Part shown: in pieces, positions 5,168 to 5,596 of the stretch
Numbering within the stretch: the stretch's first letter is position 1
Layout: every line of letters starts with the position of its first letter
Assembly (NCBI GenBank): GCA_946623295.1
Contig: CAMOQY010000107.1
Location: 1 to 5,596, forward strand
Length of the DNA: 5,596 bases
Reading direction: 5' to 3'
Source: an uncultured Lachnospiraceae bacterium
GTDB taxonomy: Bacteria > Bacillota > Clostridia > Lachnospirales > Lachnospiraceae
Program-made: the position numbers and the translations under genes
The notes under the pieces: generated by a model
What the model was told of the DNA's origin: nothing
What the model saw: only the letters and a program-made list of their open reading frames with translations
Databases searched by the model: none

Positions 5168-5596
5168 ATGAACGCAAAGATAGCTGCCGTAGGGCTGGCG
5201 CATCCCTTTGAAGTCGGATACGACAATGCCGGAAATCTGCTGGATATGACAGCGGCGACCCTTGCCGGGGCCGGTGCGCAGTGCATCAATACCGGTGTTG
5301 TCATGCACGATCTGGAGACTGTAAAGGAAGCGGCGGGCCGGATAAAAGCCGCGGATGCGGATGTGCTGCTGATATGTATCGCAACCTGGAGCGAGGACCA
5401 TCATCTGCTGGACCTGCTTTCCTATACTGAACTGCCTGTCATCCTCCGCGCTTTTCCTGCGTTTGACACGGGTTCTCTGTGCTGCGCGCATCAGATCGGC
5501 GCTGTTTTTACCGATATTGGCAGAAAATACGATTTTGTCTACGGTGAGCCTGACGATGCCGCCGACCTGCGAGGCCGAGATCGATTCCTGCATCAG
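5168..5596 (+). CDS. L-fucose/L-arabinose-isomerase-family protein, N-terminal part, 3'-truncated by window edge
   Basis: The frame is open from the ATG at 5168 to the last base, giving 143 residues with no stop. AGGAG (5157-5161) sits 6 nt upstream of the start; an in-frame ATG at 5150 lacks a ribosome site. After a strand K4-I-A-A-V-G-L, helices and strands of a Rossmann-like domain follow, with the family-typical T73-W-S-E-D-H-H79, P90-V-I-L with a P97, D100-T-G-S-L-C-C (100-106), H108-Q-I-G111, and F123-V-Y-G126. These fit the N-terminal half of FucI-like ketol isomerases, which interconvert aldoses and ketoses with a metal ion; active-site metal ligands lie in the missing part. Its position next to a PMI-like cupin supports a sugar-isomerisation locus. 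The last 8 residues (from codon 135) look unlike the family, and another frame reads better there, so a frameshift near 5572 is possible. Confidence 0.7.
   Translation, partial: MNAKIAAVGLAHPFEVGYDNAGNLLDMTAATLAGAGAQCINTGVVMHDLETVKEAAGRIKAADADVLLICIATWSEDHHLLDLLSYTELPVILRAFPAFDTGSLCCAHQIGAVFTDIGRKYDFVYGEPDDAADLRGRDRFLHQ

Overview
The window looks like part of a Clostridia chromosome, most likely Lachnospiraceae-like. This is an inference from three things: a D-Ala-D-Ala carboxypeptidase with a C-terminal membrane anchor and a very basic tail, a secreted trigger-factor-like lipoprotein, and Gram-positive-style strong Shine-Dalgarno sites and terminators. Genes are moderately G+C rich with AT-rich spacers. 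Everything recognisable is on the + strand. No mobile element, CRISPR array or rRNA is visible.

Layout. Positions 1-1335 hold the 3' part of a DacA-type penicillin-binding protein whose signal peptide lies off the left edge. After a 60-nt gap with an extended -10 promoter comes a lipoprotein (1396-2604) that joins an FKBP/trigger-factor peptidyl-prolyl isomerase domain to a trigger-factor-like C-terminal domain, but has no ribosome-binding domain. Both products act at or outside the membrane, in wall maturation and in folding of exported proteins. A complete tRNA-Thr(CGT) transcription unit follows: a near-consensus promoter (2657-2685), a GAAA-capped leader hairpin (2692-2709), the tRNA (2714-2786) and a strong intrinsic terminator (2817-2854).

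Positions 2855-3248 are an AT-rich regulatory spacer. It carries an inverted repeat around 2976-3008, a good promoter at 3103-3131 and a leader of about 110 nt. It leads into a 601-residue protein (3249-5054) in which a uridine-kinase-like P-loop domain with a degenerate Walker A is fused to a class I mannose-6-phosphate-isomerase-like cupin. Two hairpins, the second with a T7 tract, separate it from the start (5168 to window end) of an L-fucose/L-arabinose-isomerase-family protein that runs off the right edge.

The cupin protein and the FucI-like protein probably form a small sugar-isomerisation locus; the substrate cannot be read from the sequence. The second gene starts only 27 nt after the T tract, too close for its own promoter downstream of that tract, so the hairpins may act as a leaky or regulated terminator inside the operon. 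The points most worth a second look are the kinase-remnant/isomerase fusion with a changed metal site, this intra-operon terminator, the extracytoplasmic trigger-factor-like lipoprotein, and a possible frameshift in the last 30 bases.
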